Below, in pieces: positions 16,061-24,121 of a stretch of DNA of 64,000 nt. Position 1 is the stretch's first letter. Each line of letters begins with the position of its first letter. The position numbers were made by a program, and so were the translations under genes. The DNA is from M0108 sp044228795 (lineage in GTDB: Bacteria > Pseudomonadota > Gammaproteobacteria > Chromatiales > Chromatiaceae): NCBI GenBank assembly GCA_044228795.1, contig JBGAUE010000009.1, positions 62,001-126,000 of the forward strand, read 5' to 3'. The notes below the pieces were generated by a model. The model ran no database searches, was not told the origin of the DNA, and saw only the letters and a program-made list of their open reading frames with translations.

Positions 16061-16954
16061 ATGATCCCGTCCCCCCTTGGAGGTTTACACAGGATTCTGT
16101 TGTTAACGTTCCTGGTATCCGCGCCCCTGTGCGCCCAGACAAAGATACCAGTCGGGGCTGAACTGGAGCGCCTGTCCGCAGCCCATGGTTTTACTGTGGT
16201 CGGCCTGGCGGTTACGGGTGAGGCCGTCGCCCGGGTGAGCACGGAGGACATTTACCCCCGTTTGCGAACGCTGTTGGTGGACTTTGACCACATCATCGTC
16301 CAGGCACCGGGGGGAGGCATAGAACGCGTCATCATTATGGGTGAGAAGAAGGCCTATGAGCCCCCTGCCCCGCCTGTGGCCGCTGGGGGCAACCCCGGGA
16401 CGGGTCACATCGAACTCAAGACCTCGCGTCGTGGGAACCAGCACGCCGTCCAGGTTTCCCTGGAAGGCGAAGGTGGCAAGCGGGTGTCCCGGGAGTTACT
16501 GGTGGATACGGGAGCGGATTACGTGGTCCTGCCGGCCTCCCTGCTGGGGGCACTGGGTCTCCCCTCGGCTAGCCTGCGGCCGAGTGAGATGCAGACGGCC
16601 AATGGTAAGGTTCAGGCGCGTATCGGCAGCTTACCCGCCATCTGGCTCGGCCAAAACCGTCTCGAAAATATCCGTGTCGCCTTTCTTGAAGACGCCAAGC
16701 TGGGCAACAGCGGCCTGCTGGGCATGAGCGTCCTCAGCCGCTATTCCCTTACCATCGACGACAAGGCTGGCCATCTGACCCTGGATGCCAAGGGGGGCGC
16801 TAAGCCGGGTCAGCCTGGGGAGGTGGTGGCCGAGGGGGCGCCGCTAGGGGGGGGGCAGGGGGACGTTCCGCCAGAAGGGGCCGTGCCTGCCCCGGAGCCC
16901 CCTGGCGAGCCGATTCCCGAGGGGTCGCCTGATGGCCAGGGCCTGGCCAAATAG
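16061..16954 (+). CDS. Exported retropepsin-like aspartic protease
   Basis: About 297 residues. Signal peptide ILLLTFLVSAPLCAQ, then a ~75-residue domain of short repeated beta/alpha pattern (KIPVGAELERLSAAHGF onward) that may bind peptides or membrane partners, then a clan AA retropepsin-like domain with the active-site motif ELLVDTGADYVVLP and the flap/GLLGMSVLSRY block of the TIGR02281-type family. The C-terminus is a proline/glycine-rich tail. Such single-domain proteases act as dimers. A GTG at 15968 would extend the protein with non-signal sequence. The domain call is solid; the biological role is unknown. Confidence 0.75.
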   Translation: MIPSPLGGLHRILLLTFLVSAPLCAQTKIPVGAELERLSAAHGFTVVGLAVTGEAVARVSTEDIYPRLRTLLVDFDHIIVQAPGGGIERVIIMGEKKAYEPPAPPVAAGGNPGTGHIELKTSRRGNQHAVQVSLEGEGGKRVSRELLVDTGADYVVLPASLLGALGLPSASLRPSEMQTANGKVQARIGSLPAIWLGQNRLENIRVAFLEDAKLGNSGLLGMSVLSRYSLTIDDKAGHLTLDAKGGAKPGQPGEVVAEGAPLGGGQGDVPPEGAVPAPEPPGEPIPEGSPDGQGLAK

Positions 16955-16972
16955 GCTGATCAGCCCTCGCCA

Positions 16973-17266
16973 TCATCCCTCGCTTTCTTCCACCCACTGC
17001 TGCAGGGCGGTGATCAGGGACTGGGCTTGGGCACGGCTGGAGATATTGAATTTGGACTGGAGTTGGTATTGACCGTTGCGTTTCTGGTAACGGCGAATGC
17101 TGTATTTCTCGGGACCATAGGTCTCCTTGGCCCGCTCCCAATCCTGATAGCGGAACAGGATGGTGGTCCAGGCCCCCCGGGAGAGGATGACCTTGTCAAG
17201 TTCCTTAACGGTCTCAATGCCACCGTCCGTGTAGCTGATCGTCAATTCGTCGATGGTTTCCGCCAT
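16973..17266 (-). CDS. Conserved hypothetical protein, 97 residues
   Basis: Start chosen at the ATG giving MAETIDELTISYTDGG; the longer frame adds proline/arginine-rich sequence that looks non-coding. Predicted mixed beta/alpha protein rich in charged and tyrosine residues (KYSIRRYQKRNGQYQLQSKF). No signal peptide or catalytic motif. Ten bases downstream of the ankyrin gene on the same strand, so probably co-transcribed. I do not recognise the family. Confidence 0.7.
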   Translation of the reverse strand: MAETIDELTISYTDGGIETVKELDKVILSRGAWTTILFRYQDWERAKETYGPEKYSIRRYQKRNGQYQLQSKFNISSRAQAQSLITALQQWVEESEG

Positions 17267-17276
17267 GGGTGGGTCT

Positions 17277-17975
17277 CTATTGCTCTTGAGGATGTTGGTG
17301 GGTCGGCGACGGACTCGCGCCGAAGGATTCCAGGAGGGCGGCCATGTCGCGCCGGCGGCTGTCATTGGCAAGGGCCAGGGGCGTACGTCCCTGGGCATCG
17401 GTCAGGTTGACCTCGGCGCCCAAGGCGATGAGTCGCTTGACTAACAGGATCTGCCCCCCTGTCACGGCATGATGCAGAGGTCGCTCCCCTAAGGGGTCCT
17501 GGGCGTTGACGTCAGCACCTTGGGCAATGACTAAGGCCAGGACATCCCGATCCGTGACGCCCTCCTCTATGAGTTGCGATAGCAAAGCCTGAGGGTCTTC
17601 TTGGCCGCCCATGCGAAAAAGGACGCGGGCGGTCCTGGCCTTGCCGGCCAGCAGGGCTGCCTGCAGCGGGGTGTGGTGGTTGGCGTCCCTGACATCCAAG
17701 GCCGCACCATGGTTGAGTAGCTCCTCGACCACTACCTGGTAGCCCCGTTTGGCTGCCACGTGCAGGGGAAAGTCCCCATCCGCCCCTGCCTGGTTGATAT
17801 CCGTGCCCCAGGCAAGGTGGCGTTTGATCTGATCCAAATCCCCGACCCGGATCGCCCGGTAAAGGTTAATGGTTGGTTCGGGTGTCCGGTCGCAAGCAGC
17901 GATCAGGACCGCCGCGAGGCACAGCCAAGTCAGACGGAAAAAAATTTTGAGGACCAAGATGGGCTTGTTGTTCAT
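17277..17975 (-). CDS. Ankyrin-repeat lipoprotein
   Basis: 232 residues. A lipoprotein signal with lipobox LIAAC near residue 28 suggests export and lipid anchoring. About five ankyrin repeats follow, for example GDFPLHVAAKRGYQVVVEEL and GERPLHHAVTGGQILLVKRL. Ankyrin repeats mediate protein binding; the partner is unknown. Transcribed divergently from the small membrane protein at 18051 and followed closely by the 97-residue unknown gene. Confidence 0.83.
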   Translation of the reverse strand: MNNKPILVLKIFFRLTWLCLAAVLIAACDRTPEPTINLYRAIRVGDLDQIKRHLAWGTDINQAGADGDFPLHVAAKRGYQVVVEELLNHGAALDVRDANHHTPLQAALLAGKARTARVLFRMGGQEDPQALLSQLIEEGVTDRDVLALVIAQGADVNAQDPLGERPLHHAVTGGQILLVKRLIALGAEVNLTDAQGRTPLALANDSRRRDMAALLESFGASPSPTHQHPQEQ

Positions 17976-18050
17976 GATCGTTGATCTTAAGCCCCCGCCT
18001 TCCAGGCTCGCAACCGCCGAACCTCGCTAAATGTGCTACCTTTGCCCGCC

Positions 18051-18419
18051 ATGTTAAGCAAGATCCTCCTCACCCTGGCGGTCATTCTCGTCCTCTACGG
18101 GGTTATACGTGCCCGCTTGCGGGTCGGGGGGAGAAAACAGGGTCCCCAATCAGCGCCGCGACCGCCGCTGATCCCCTTGGCCAGAGTCAGGGCCTTGGCC
18201 TATGGCTTACTGGTCGCTATGGTAAGCGGCAGTATGCTGTTGCTCTATTCAGGCTGGAAGGAGGGCCGGCAGGTGGTTTCGGTCCAGGTGATCAACGCCA
18301 ACACGGGTGCAGTGGTCACTTACCAGGCCCGACGCGCGGATGTTGAGGGTCGCCAATTCACCACCCTGGATGGTCGTCGGGTTCTGCTGGCCGAGGTGGA
18401 GCGCCTGGTGCTTGAGTGA
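18051..18419 (+). CDS. Small two-helix membrane protein of unknown function
   Basis: 122 residues from the ATG at 18051. Two hydrophobic segments (ILLTLAVILVLYGVI and LAYGLLVAMVSGSMLLLY) flank a proline-rich cytoplasmic-type loop. The C-terminal ~50 residues form a soluble beta-rich domain (VVSVQVINANTGAVVTYQA). I do not recognise a family. The composition is like a real gene and it fits between its neighbours without overlap. Confidence 0.65.
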   Translation: MLSKILLTLAVILVLYGVIRARLRVGGRKQGPQSAPRPPLIPLARVRALAYGLLVAMVSGSMLLLYSGWKEGRQVVSVQVINANTGAVVTYQARRADVEGRQFTTLDGRRVLLAEVERLVLE

Positions 18420-18444
18420 AGGACCAGCGATCGGCCGGGCGGCA

Positions 18445-18996
18445 TCAAGCCGTTGCCAGGGGTCCGAAGTTGAAGGCAAGTGACAGGCGCTGTTCCTGGC
18501 TGCGATTGACCGCCACCCGGTGAGACAGGGAAGGCGGGAAGAAGAGGAAGTTTCCGGCCTTGGGCATCAGGCGCGTCGTCAGTTGACCGTCCAGCAGTAC
18601 CAGTTTGCCGGATTTATTGGGCACATGGATGTAGTAGACCCCGGATAGAAGTTCATCGTCCTCGTCGTGGTTATGGACGCTGGTGCCCTGTCCAGGCTCC
18701 TGGGCATTAAACCAGAAGCCCAATCGCAGGGGTTTAAGGCCATAATTCAGGATGGTGCGCGCGCAGGCCTCGGCGTGTCCGAGCACCCGATCGAGTTCCC
18801 GGATGCGCTGACGGTCCAGATAGAGGTTTTCGAAGCGACCGCCGAAAAAGTGGGTGCGGGCAGAGAAGTCGACCGGATCCAGCTTGCGAAAGGCAGCCAG
18901 GATGCGGAGGTTGATGTCCTCGGCCTCGGGTAACTGGCTCCCGTGGATGGGAGTGCTGGTCCATGATCTCGTTGCTATGGATTGGCTGGCAGTCAT
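18445..18996 (-). CDS. Putative 2OG-Fe(II) oxygenase
   Basis: 183 residues, cupin-like double-stranded beta helix of the TIGR02466-type putative 2-oxoglutarate/Fe(II) dioxygenases. Seen: proximal iron ligands in SVHNHDEDDELLSGVYYIHV (HxD-type), distal His in SLSHRVAVN, and the 2OG-binding Arg in QRLSLAFNFG. The substrate is unknown; the family may hydroxylate proteins or small metabolites. Stands alone between convergent and divergent neighbours. Confidence 0.8.
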   Translation of the reverse strand: MTASQSIATRSWTSTPIHGSQLPEAEDINLRILAAFRKLDPVDFSARTHFFGGRFENLYLDRQRIRELDRVLGHAEACARTILNYGLKPLRLGFWFNAQEPGQGTSVHNHDEDDELLSGVYYIHVPNKSGKLVLLDGQLTTRLMPKAGNFLFFPPSLSHRVAVNRSQEQRLSLAFNFGPLATA

Positions 18997-19190
18997 GATG
19001 ATTTTGCTTTACCCTCTGCGATCTTCACCAGGAGGCCAGAGCCCCCCGCTGAGCCGGAATTCCGCACGATTGTTACCTACTGACCCTCATCTCGACAAAC
19101 ATGGGCGCCATGGGATTGTCAAGGTCCCAAATATCGCCTATGTTGCTCACTTTGCGGACGAATAATCAACACTACCATTGAGAGGATAGC

Positions 19191-19769
19191 ATGGCTAAGT
19201 TCATCACTTCGCTTCCAGGTGTCGGCGGGGCCACGGCCGCCATCCTGAACAAGCATGGTTTCCGAGCTGTCGAGGACATCGCCAACGCCAGCCCTGAATC
19301 CTTGTCCGCGGTACCTGGCTTCCGGGCTAGCCGTGCCGCCAAGATTATAATGGCCGCTCGGGCCATCCTGGCCGAGGAACAAGCCGTCAAGACCGCTGAG
19401 GTCAAGAAGCCGTCGAGGGTTAAGACCATGAGTGATGAGGCGGCATCCAAGGCTGTTGCTTCAGAGGCTAAGTCTCCTAAAGTCAAAGCCCCTAAATCCC
19501 CCAAGCCACCCAAGGACGAGGCACCAGCCATCCTAGAGGTCAAGGAAAAGCCTGCCAAGGTTGCTAAGGTCGCCAAGACGGTCGTGGACGAATTGCCCAA
19601 AGTTAAGGCGCCAAAAGCCCCCAAGGCCCCCCAGGCCGAGACGGTTGCGCAGCCCCTTGAGGACCCGGTTAAACCGGCCAAGTCAGGAAAGAAGGCTAAA
19701 GTCGCTAAGTCCAAGGAAAAAAAGGTTAACAGCGACAAGACGGCCGGCAAGGGCAAAAAGACCAAGTGA
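19191..19769 (+). CDS. Helix-hairpin-helix protein with histone H1-like Lys/Ala/Pro tail
   Basis: 192 residues. Residues 1-62 form a helix-hairpin-helix domain of the type that binds DNA non-specifically: SLPGVGGATAAILNKHGF and SAVPGFRASRAAKIIMAAR each contain a PGxxxxxA hairpin. Residues 63-192 are a low-complexity tail rich in Lys, Ala, Pro, Val and Ser with repeated KVKAPK / KVAKVAK units, resembling eukaryotic histone H1 and the AlgP/Hc1 type of bacterial tail. GAGAGG precedes the ATG. It is probably a nucleoid-associated or repair-linked protein; the function is inferred only from composition and domain. Confidence 0.72.
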   Translation: MAKFITSLPGVGGATAAILNKHGFRAVEDIANASPESLSAVPGFRASRAAKIIMAARAILAEEQAVKTAEVKKPSRVKTMSDEAASKAVASEAKSPKVKAPKSPKPPKDEAPAILEVKEKPAKVAKVAKTVVDELPKVKAPKAPKAPQAETVAQPLEDPVKPAKSGKKAKVAKSKEKKVNSDKTAGKGKKTK

Positions 19770-19880
19770 AGTTCTTGGGTCGGGGCACACCCGCTCATTC
19801 AAGGAGTTAGAGTCCTGTCTCACCTGCAGTGGCGCTTTTCAGGGTGCCCCACAGGCGGTATCTGGACATACGGTTCCTCC

Positions 19881-19957
19881 GCCCTCGTAGCTCAGTAGGA
19901 TAGAGCGATCGCCTCCTAAGCGGTAGGTCACAGGTTCGAATCCTGTCGAGGGCACCA
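19881..19957 (+). tRNA. tRNA-Arg(CCT)
   Basis: Full cloverleaf: acceptor GCCCTCG/CGAGGGC, D-stem GCTC/GAGC, anticodon stem ATCGC/GCGGT with loop CTCCTAA (anticodon CCT, codon AGG), T-arm ACAGG-TTCGAAT-CCTGT, and encoded ACCA end. It borders the left edge of the copper-oxidase module. Confidence 0.95.
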
Positions 19958-20003
19958 AGCACACCTTTTAGGAAAGCCATTGGCATCTAGGAGAACAACC
20001 ACA

Positions 20004-21710
20004 ATGCTGCCGAAGGCACCTCTATCCACCCTCTCCTCGGTCCTGCAGGCTGGCTTCGCTGCCCTATGGCTGGCTCTCCTGCTCGGCCCTGTCCAGGCAG
20101 ATACGGACCCAGTGCCGGCGCCAGAGGCATCGATGGAGGCCGGTCGGGCGATCTACGACCTGGGGATACTCCCGGATGGGACCCCGCTGCGAGGCATCCA
20201 GGCTACGGGGGCGGTTCTGGAGGGTCCGCAGGCGGCCTGTGCTACCTGCCACCGGCGGAGCGGGTTTGGTGCCTACGAAGGTTCGATTCTGGCCCCCCCC
20301 ATTACCGGGGCGGTGCTCTCGTTTCCGGGGCCCCACTTTATCACCCCAGGGGCATCTCCCACCGGGGCCGCTGCCTCGGTGCCCTGGTACCGGGCCATGA
20401 CCCGCTCCCCCTACGACGCCACCAGTCTGACCCGGGCCCTACAGGATGGCCTGGACCCGGACGGTGACCCCCTCATGACCCCGATGCCCCGCTACAACCT
20501 GACGGGGGAGGCCCTTGCCGGCCTCCTCGCCTACCTGCAGCAATTGTCGGCCGCTCCCTCGCCGGGGATCGGTCCGGATGCAGTGCACCTCGCCACGGTG
20601 GTGACCCCTGATGCCCAGCCGGGGGCGGACACGGCGGTGCTTGGCGTGCTCAGGGCTTGGGCCGCCGGGCAGCCCACGGAGTTTCCCTGGCGGCTCCATG
20701 AGTGGCGACTAGTCGGGCCGCCTGAGACCTGGGAGGCCCAGTTGGACGAGCAGTACCGCCACCAGCCGGTGTTCGCGCTGCTGTCCGGCGTAGGCGGGGC
20801 GGAGTGGTCACCGGTTCACCGCTTCTGCGAGCGCGAGGCAGTTGCCTGCGTACTCCCATCGGTCGAGGTGTTGCCGGAGCAGGCCGGCCGAGAGACCGAC
20901 TACTATTCCGTATACTTTTCACCCGGCCTGGATCTCGAGGCGGAGCTATTGGCTGGATACCTGAAATCCATGACGGCAGAAAACGGGCAGAAGCCGCGCA
21001 TCGTGCAGGTCTACGCAGACGCATCCGGCAAGCAGGCGGCCGAGACCCTGGGTGCTTCCGCCAAGGGCTTCGGTAGCGAGGTTAGTGAGCGGCGTTTGCG
21101 CCACATCGCACCGGGGGCGGCGCTGACCGGCGTGACCCGTGCCGATGCCCTGGTCCTGTGGCTGCGGCCCTCGGAGCTGGCGGCCCTCGTCGCCCAGGCA
21201 CCCCAGGGCCCGCCGGCGGGACGCGTTTTCCTGTCAGCCATGCTCGCTCCGGCGGATGCGGTATCTCTCCCGTCCAGTTGGAAGGCGCAGGTAACCTACG
21301 TCTCCTTGTTCGACGTCTGGAGCCCGCAGAGCGCCTACTCCCGGACCTGGCTGGCCGGGTGGCTGGACCGTGCCGGTCTGCCTCGGGCGGGGGATCTGCG
21401 TTTGCAGGCGGACGCCTACGGGGCCTGCTACTTCCTCACCCGCGCCTTTGCAGAGATGCAAAAGGGGCGGCTGCTTTGGCGTGGAGAGAACCTCACCCGT
21501 CCCTATCTGCTGGAACGACTGGAATCAGCAGTAGCGAAGAATACCGGCGATCCTCTGAACCTTAACGCCTGGGTACCCTTCTACTGGAGACTGAGCCTGG
21601 CCCCGGGACAACGCATCGCCGCCCGGGGCGGCCATCTGTTGCGCTATGTCTCCCCGGAGTCCGACATCTTGGTCCCCCTTGCTGCCGAGGAGTTCGAGCG
21701 TGGAGACTAG
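20004..21710 (+). CDS. Exported cytochrome c / periplasmic-binding-protein fusion
   Basis: About 568 residues. Signal peptide to about residue 32 (ending PVQA). Residues ~45-190 form a class I cytochrome c domain with one heme site CATCH (79-83) and a candidate axial methionine in PLMTPMPRY. From about residue 195 (AVHLATVVTPD) to the end is a type I periplasmic ligand-binding fold as in branched-chain amino acid receptors (RIVQVYADASGKQAAETLG; AYGACYFLTRAF). No ABC permease or ATPase is nearby, so a sensor or electron-transfer role is more likely than uptake. The ATG at 20004 follows an AGGAGAACAACC stretch. First gene after tRNA-Arg, convergent with the FKBP/SCO genes. Confidence 0.78.
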   Translation: MLPKAPLSTLSSVLQAGFAALWLALLLGPVQADTDPVPAPEASMEAGRAIYDLGILPDGTPLRGIQATGAVLEGPQAACATCHRRSGFGAYEGSILAPPITGAVLSFPGPHFITPGASPTGAAASVPWYRAMTRSPYDATSLTRALQDGLDPDGDPLMTPMPRYNLTGEALAGLLAYLQQLSAAPSPGIGPDAVHLATVVTPDAQPGADTAVLGVLRAWAAGQPTEFPWRLHEWRLVGPPETWEAQLDEQYRHQPVFALLSGVGGAEWSPVHRFCEREAVACVLPSVEVLPEQAGRETDYYSVYFSPGLDLEAELLAGYLKSMTAENGQKPRIVQVYADASGKQAAETLGASAKGFGSEVSERRLRHIAPGAALTGVTRADALVLWLRPSELAALVAQAPQGPPAGRVFLSAMLAPADAVSLPSSWKAQVTYVSLFDVWSPQSAYSRTWLAGWLDRAGLPRAGDLRLQADAYGACYFLTRAFAEMQKGRLLWRGENLTRPYLLERLESAVAKNTGDPLNLNAWVPFYWRLSLAPGQRIAARGGHLLRYVSPESDILVPLAAEEFERGD

Positions 21711-21711
21711 C

Positions 21712-22437
21712 CTAGTGGGGATTTGCCGCGGAGGTAGGTTCGTCTGTCAGCGGCGTAACCTCCAGCAGCTCGATCTCGTAGATCATGGCCCGGTCGCGCA
21801 AGGTGCTGTACTCCGAGAACCCCAGGGCCGGGGGAACAAAGACCTCCCACTTGGCGCCCGGTCGCATCAGCGCCAGCGCCTCCTGCAGCCCTGGCACCGA
21901 TACCTCGCTGAGGCGTAACCTGGCGGGCTCACCGTCCTCATAGGTGTTGTCCACGCGCACCCCATTGGGGAGCGTCGCCTGATAGTTCAGGGTCAGCATA
22001 TCTCCATCAGCAGGCTGCCTCCCGCTCCCGGCTGCAATGACCTTGTATTGTAGGCCGCTCGGCAGGGTCACCAATCCTGCTTGCCCGGCATGCAGCGAAT
22101 TGAATGCGCTTGTCTTTCTGGCCTCGAAACCCCGGTCCTTGCCCTCTGTCGTCTGGCCGGTGCTCTGCTGGCGAAGATCCGCAAGGGCCTGACTCATCGC
22201 CTGGGCGCTGACGCTGGCCTCGGCGCCTGCCAGGGCATCCGACATGCCCTTTATAATCGCTGCCAAGTCCGGGGTTGTGCCGAGGCCCTTCAGGGTTGCG
22301 AGGTCCCTGCCCAACTGATAGCCGAGGCTATAGTTTACCGTCGCCTGGGGCGTGACCGATGGTGCTGACGTTTCGCCAGCCCAAACTCCAGCCCAGACGG
22401 CAGCCCCACAGAGACCAACAGCAACGAGACTTTTCAA
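21712..22437 (-). CDS. Exported FKBP-type protein, degenerate active site
   Basis: About 241 residues. A TTG start at 22437 is proposed because GAGGGAGGG lies six bases upstream and it gives a clean signal peptide (KSLVAVGLCGAAVWAGVWA). FkpA/Mip-like N-terminal helical domain, then an FKBP domain starting TLPSGLQYKVIAAG. Compared with the family, the pocket Trp is Leu (SVPGLQEAL) and the following Tyr of the LAYG motif is Phe (ALGFSEY). This suggests a chaperone with weak or no isomerase activity. Third of three FKBP paralogs here, 61 bases downstream of the SCO gene. Confidence 0.85.
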   Translation of the reverse strand: MKSLVAVGLCGAAVWAGVWAGETSAPSVTPQATVNYSLGYQLGRDLATLKGLGTTPDLAAIIKGMSDALAGAEASVSAQAMSQALADLRQQSTGQTTEGKDRGFEARKTSAFNSLHAGQAGLVTLPSGLQYKVIAAGSGRQPADGDMLTLNYQATLPNGVRVDNTYEDGEPARLRLSEVSVPGLQEALALMRPGAKWEVFVPPALGFSEYSTLRDRAMIYEIELLEVTPLTDEPTSAANPH

Positions 22438-22498
22438 ATCAAACCCTCCCTCACTCAGCGAACACAACCCTGGCCAAGATCGACGCCGGGTCAGCCTA

Positions 22499-23176
22499 TC
22501 ACGACCCGATCATACCCTGGGTTTCCTTCGCCAGGTCCGCCCCGCTGGCAAATCCGTCGTAACGAACCCACTCTGCTCCGGGTGACTGCTGCAGCAGGGT
22601 GAGGGGGGTGTGGTTCATCTTGTCGCCTCGGTAGGCGTCAAAGGCCCGTTGCACGACGACGATGTCCTCCGGTTTGCCCGTGAGGAAGAACCACTGAGGC
22701 CCCGCGTCGAATCGCTTGGCGTAGGTGGTGAGCTGGGCCGGCGTATCGTGTTCCGGATCGATGGAGATCGAGATCATCCTTACCTTGCCGACATCAGGGC
22801 CAAGGTCCTTCTGCACCTGGGCGAAGGTACCGGACATGACGGGGCAGATCGTGGTACAGGAGGTAAAAATGAAGTTCAGCAGCACTGGCTCGGGGCCCTC
22901 CAGTAAGGTGCGCAGTGAGATCAGCTCCCCGTTCTGGTTCGTCAGCCTGACGTCGGGTATGGCGTAGGAGGCTGTGGTGCGGCTCAGGGCTGGCACAACC
23001 GCGTGGTGGTGATGGGCGTGGGCGTCCGACCCTCCGGCGTCGGTCCTGCCAGGCGGCATCATGCCCATCTCTTCGGCATGGACATCCGGTATCCCCGGAG
23101 GCCCTATCGCTATGAACCCAATCAAGGCAGCCAGAGATGAGAGGTGGGATAAGGCGGGCGGGAGATGCAGGGACAT
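22499..23176 (-). CDS. SCO1/SenC-type copper chaperone
   Basis: 225 residues. An N-terminal hydrophobic export/anchor segment is followed by a Met/His-rich stretch (EEMGMMPPG then HAHHHHAV, residues ~35-60) able to bind copper, then a thioredoxin-like SCO domain. The copper-binding CxxxC is seen as SCTTICPV (C107, C111), with the conserved distal His in MNHTPL (~191). SCO proteins deliver copper to cuproenzymes in the periplasm; here the likely client is the multicopper oxidase rather than cytochrome oxidase, inferred from context. AGGAGG lies upstream of the ATG. Confidence 0.9.
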   Translation of the reverse strand: MSLHLPPALSHLSSLAALIGFIAIGPPGIPDVHAEEMGMMPPGRTDAGGSDAHAHHHHAVVPALSRTTASYAIPDVRLTNQNGELISLRTLLEGPEPVLLNFIFTSCTTICPVMSGTFAQVQKDLGPDVGKVRMISISIDPEHDTPAQLTTYAKRFDAGPQWFFLTGKPEDIVVVQRAFDAYRGDKMNHTPLTLLQQSPGAEWVRYDGFASGADLAKETQGMIGS

Positions 23177-23279
23177 TCGGATTCCTCCTGAATTACAGCT
23201 TGAAGAACAAAGGGACGAGGCGTCCAGCCAGGGTCGATGGCTGGCACGCCTAGCAGTATGGGTTGGACCCTATGGCACC

Positions 23280-24041
23280 TTACCTGGCGTCCGCCGCCGG
23301 TTCCGACCGGGCCTTCGGCTTCCCGGTGTCGGGGTCGGCCATCTGAACCTGGGGACCGCCCGGCGTTACTTGGAGCAGCTTGACATCGAAGAGGAGGGTG
23401 CGGCCCGCCAGCTTGCCCTGTTCGCCGTAGGCCAGCTCCGACGGCACGAAGAGCTGCCAGTGGTCGCCCTCCTTCATGAGCTGCAGGGCCTCGGTCCAGC
23501 CGGCGATGACGCCTTGCAGGGGGAAGCTTGCCGGCTCGCCGCGCTGGTAGGAGCTATCGAACTCCGACCCGTCGATGAGGGTCCCTCTGTAATCCACCGT
23601 CACCCGATCCTGCAGGGTGGGAGCCTTGCCCTTACCCGCTGCAATCACTTGGTACTGGAGGCCGCTGGGCAGGGTCACGACACCCTCGCGCTTGGCGTTT
23701 TCCGCAAGAAAGGCCTTGCCCTCTTCGGTGACGCGGGCGAGTTCCCGCTGTTGTTGTGCCCGCGCCTCCTCGACCGCCTTGCGCTGCAACTCGGCCAATG
23801 TGGTCTGCATCTCCTCCTGAGACATCAGGGGCTGTGCGCCTGAGGCCGCGTCCTGAATACCCCTCACCACCAGCTCGGGGTTCAGGCTGTCACCCTCGCC
23901 CCTGAAGTCACTGCCCACGCGAAAGCCGACACTGTAGTTGATTTTATCGGCGTCCGATGCCAGCGCGCCCAGTGCCTCCGGCGCGGCCCAGGCGCAGATC
24001 GAGATAACTGAGGCGATGAGTCCCGCGACTAGGTGTTTCAT
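23280..24041 (-). CDS. Exported FKBP-type peptidyl-prolyl isomerase, canonical
   Basis: 253 residues from the ATG at 24041, giving signal peptide KHLVAGLIASVISICAWA. FkpA/FklB-like helical dimerisation domain with a coiled-coil-prone segment (residues ~85-125), then an FKBP domain with the expected pocket residues: FDSSYQRGEP, VIAGWTEALQLM and PSELAYGEQG. It is therefore probably an active isomerase/chaperone in the periplasm. The C-terminal ~25 residues are a charged tail. Middle of the three-paralog set, 80 bases after the first. Confidence 0.9.
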   Translation of the reverse strand: MKHLVAGLIASVISICAWAAPEALGALASDADKINYSVGFRVGSDFRGEGDSLNPELVVRGIQDAASGAQPLMSQEEMQTTLAELQRKAVEEARAQQQRELARVTEEGKAFLAENAKREGVVTLPSGLQYQVIAAGKGKAPTLQDRVTVDYRGTLIDGSEFDSSYQRGEPASFPLQGVIAGWTEALQLMKEGDHWQLFVPSELAYGEQGKLAGRTLLFDVKLLQVTPGGPQVQMADPDTGKPKARSEPAADAR

Positions 24042-24121
24042 TGATCGATTACCTCGGCGAGATAATAAGGTTGCCTGAATGCCCCGCTCCCGGGGTGCTG
24101 GCGACTGCCGCGCGGCGGCAG

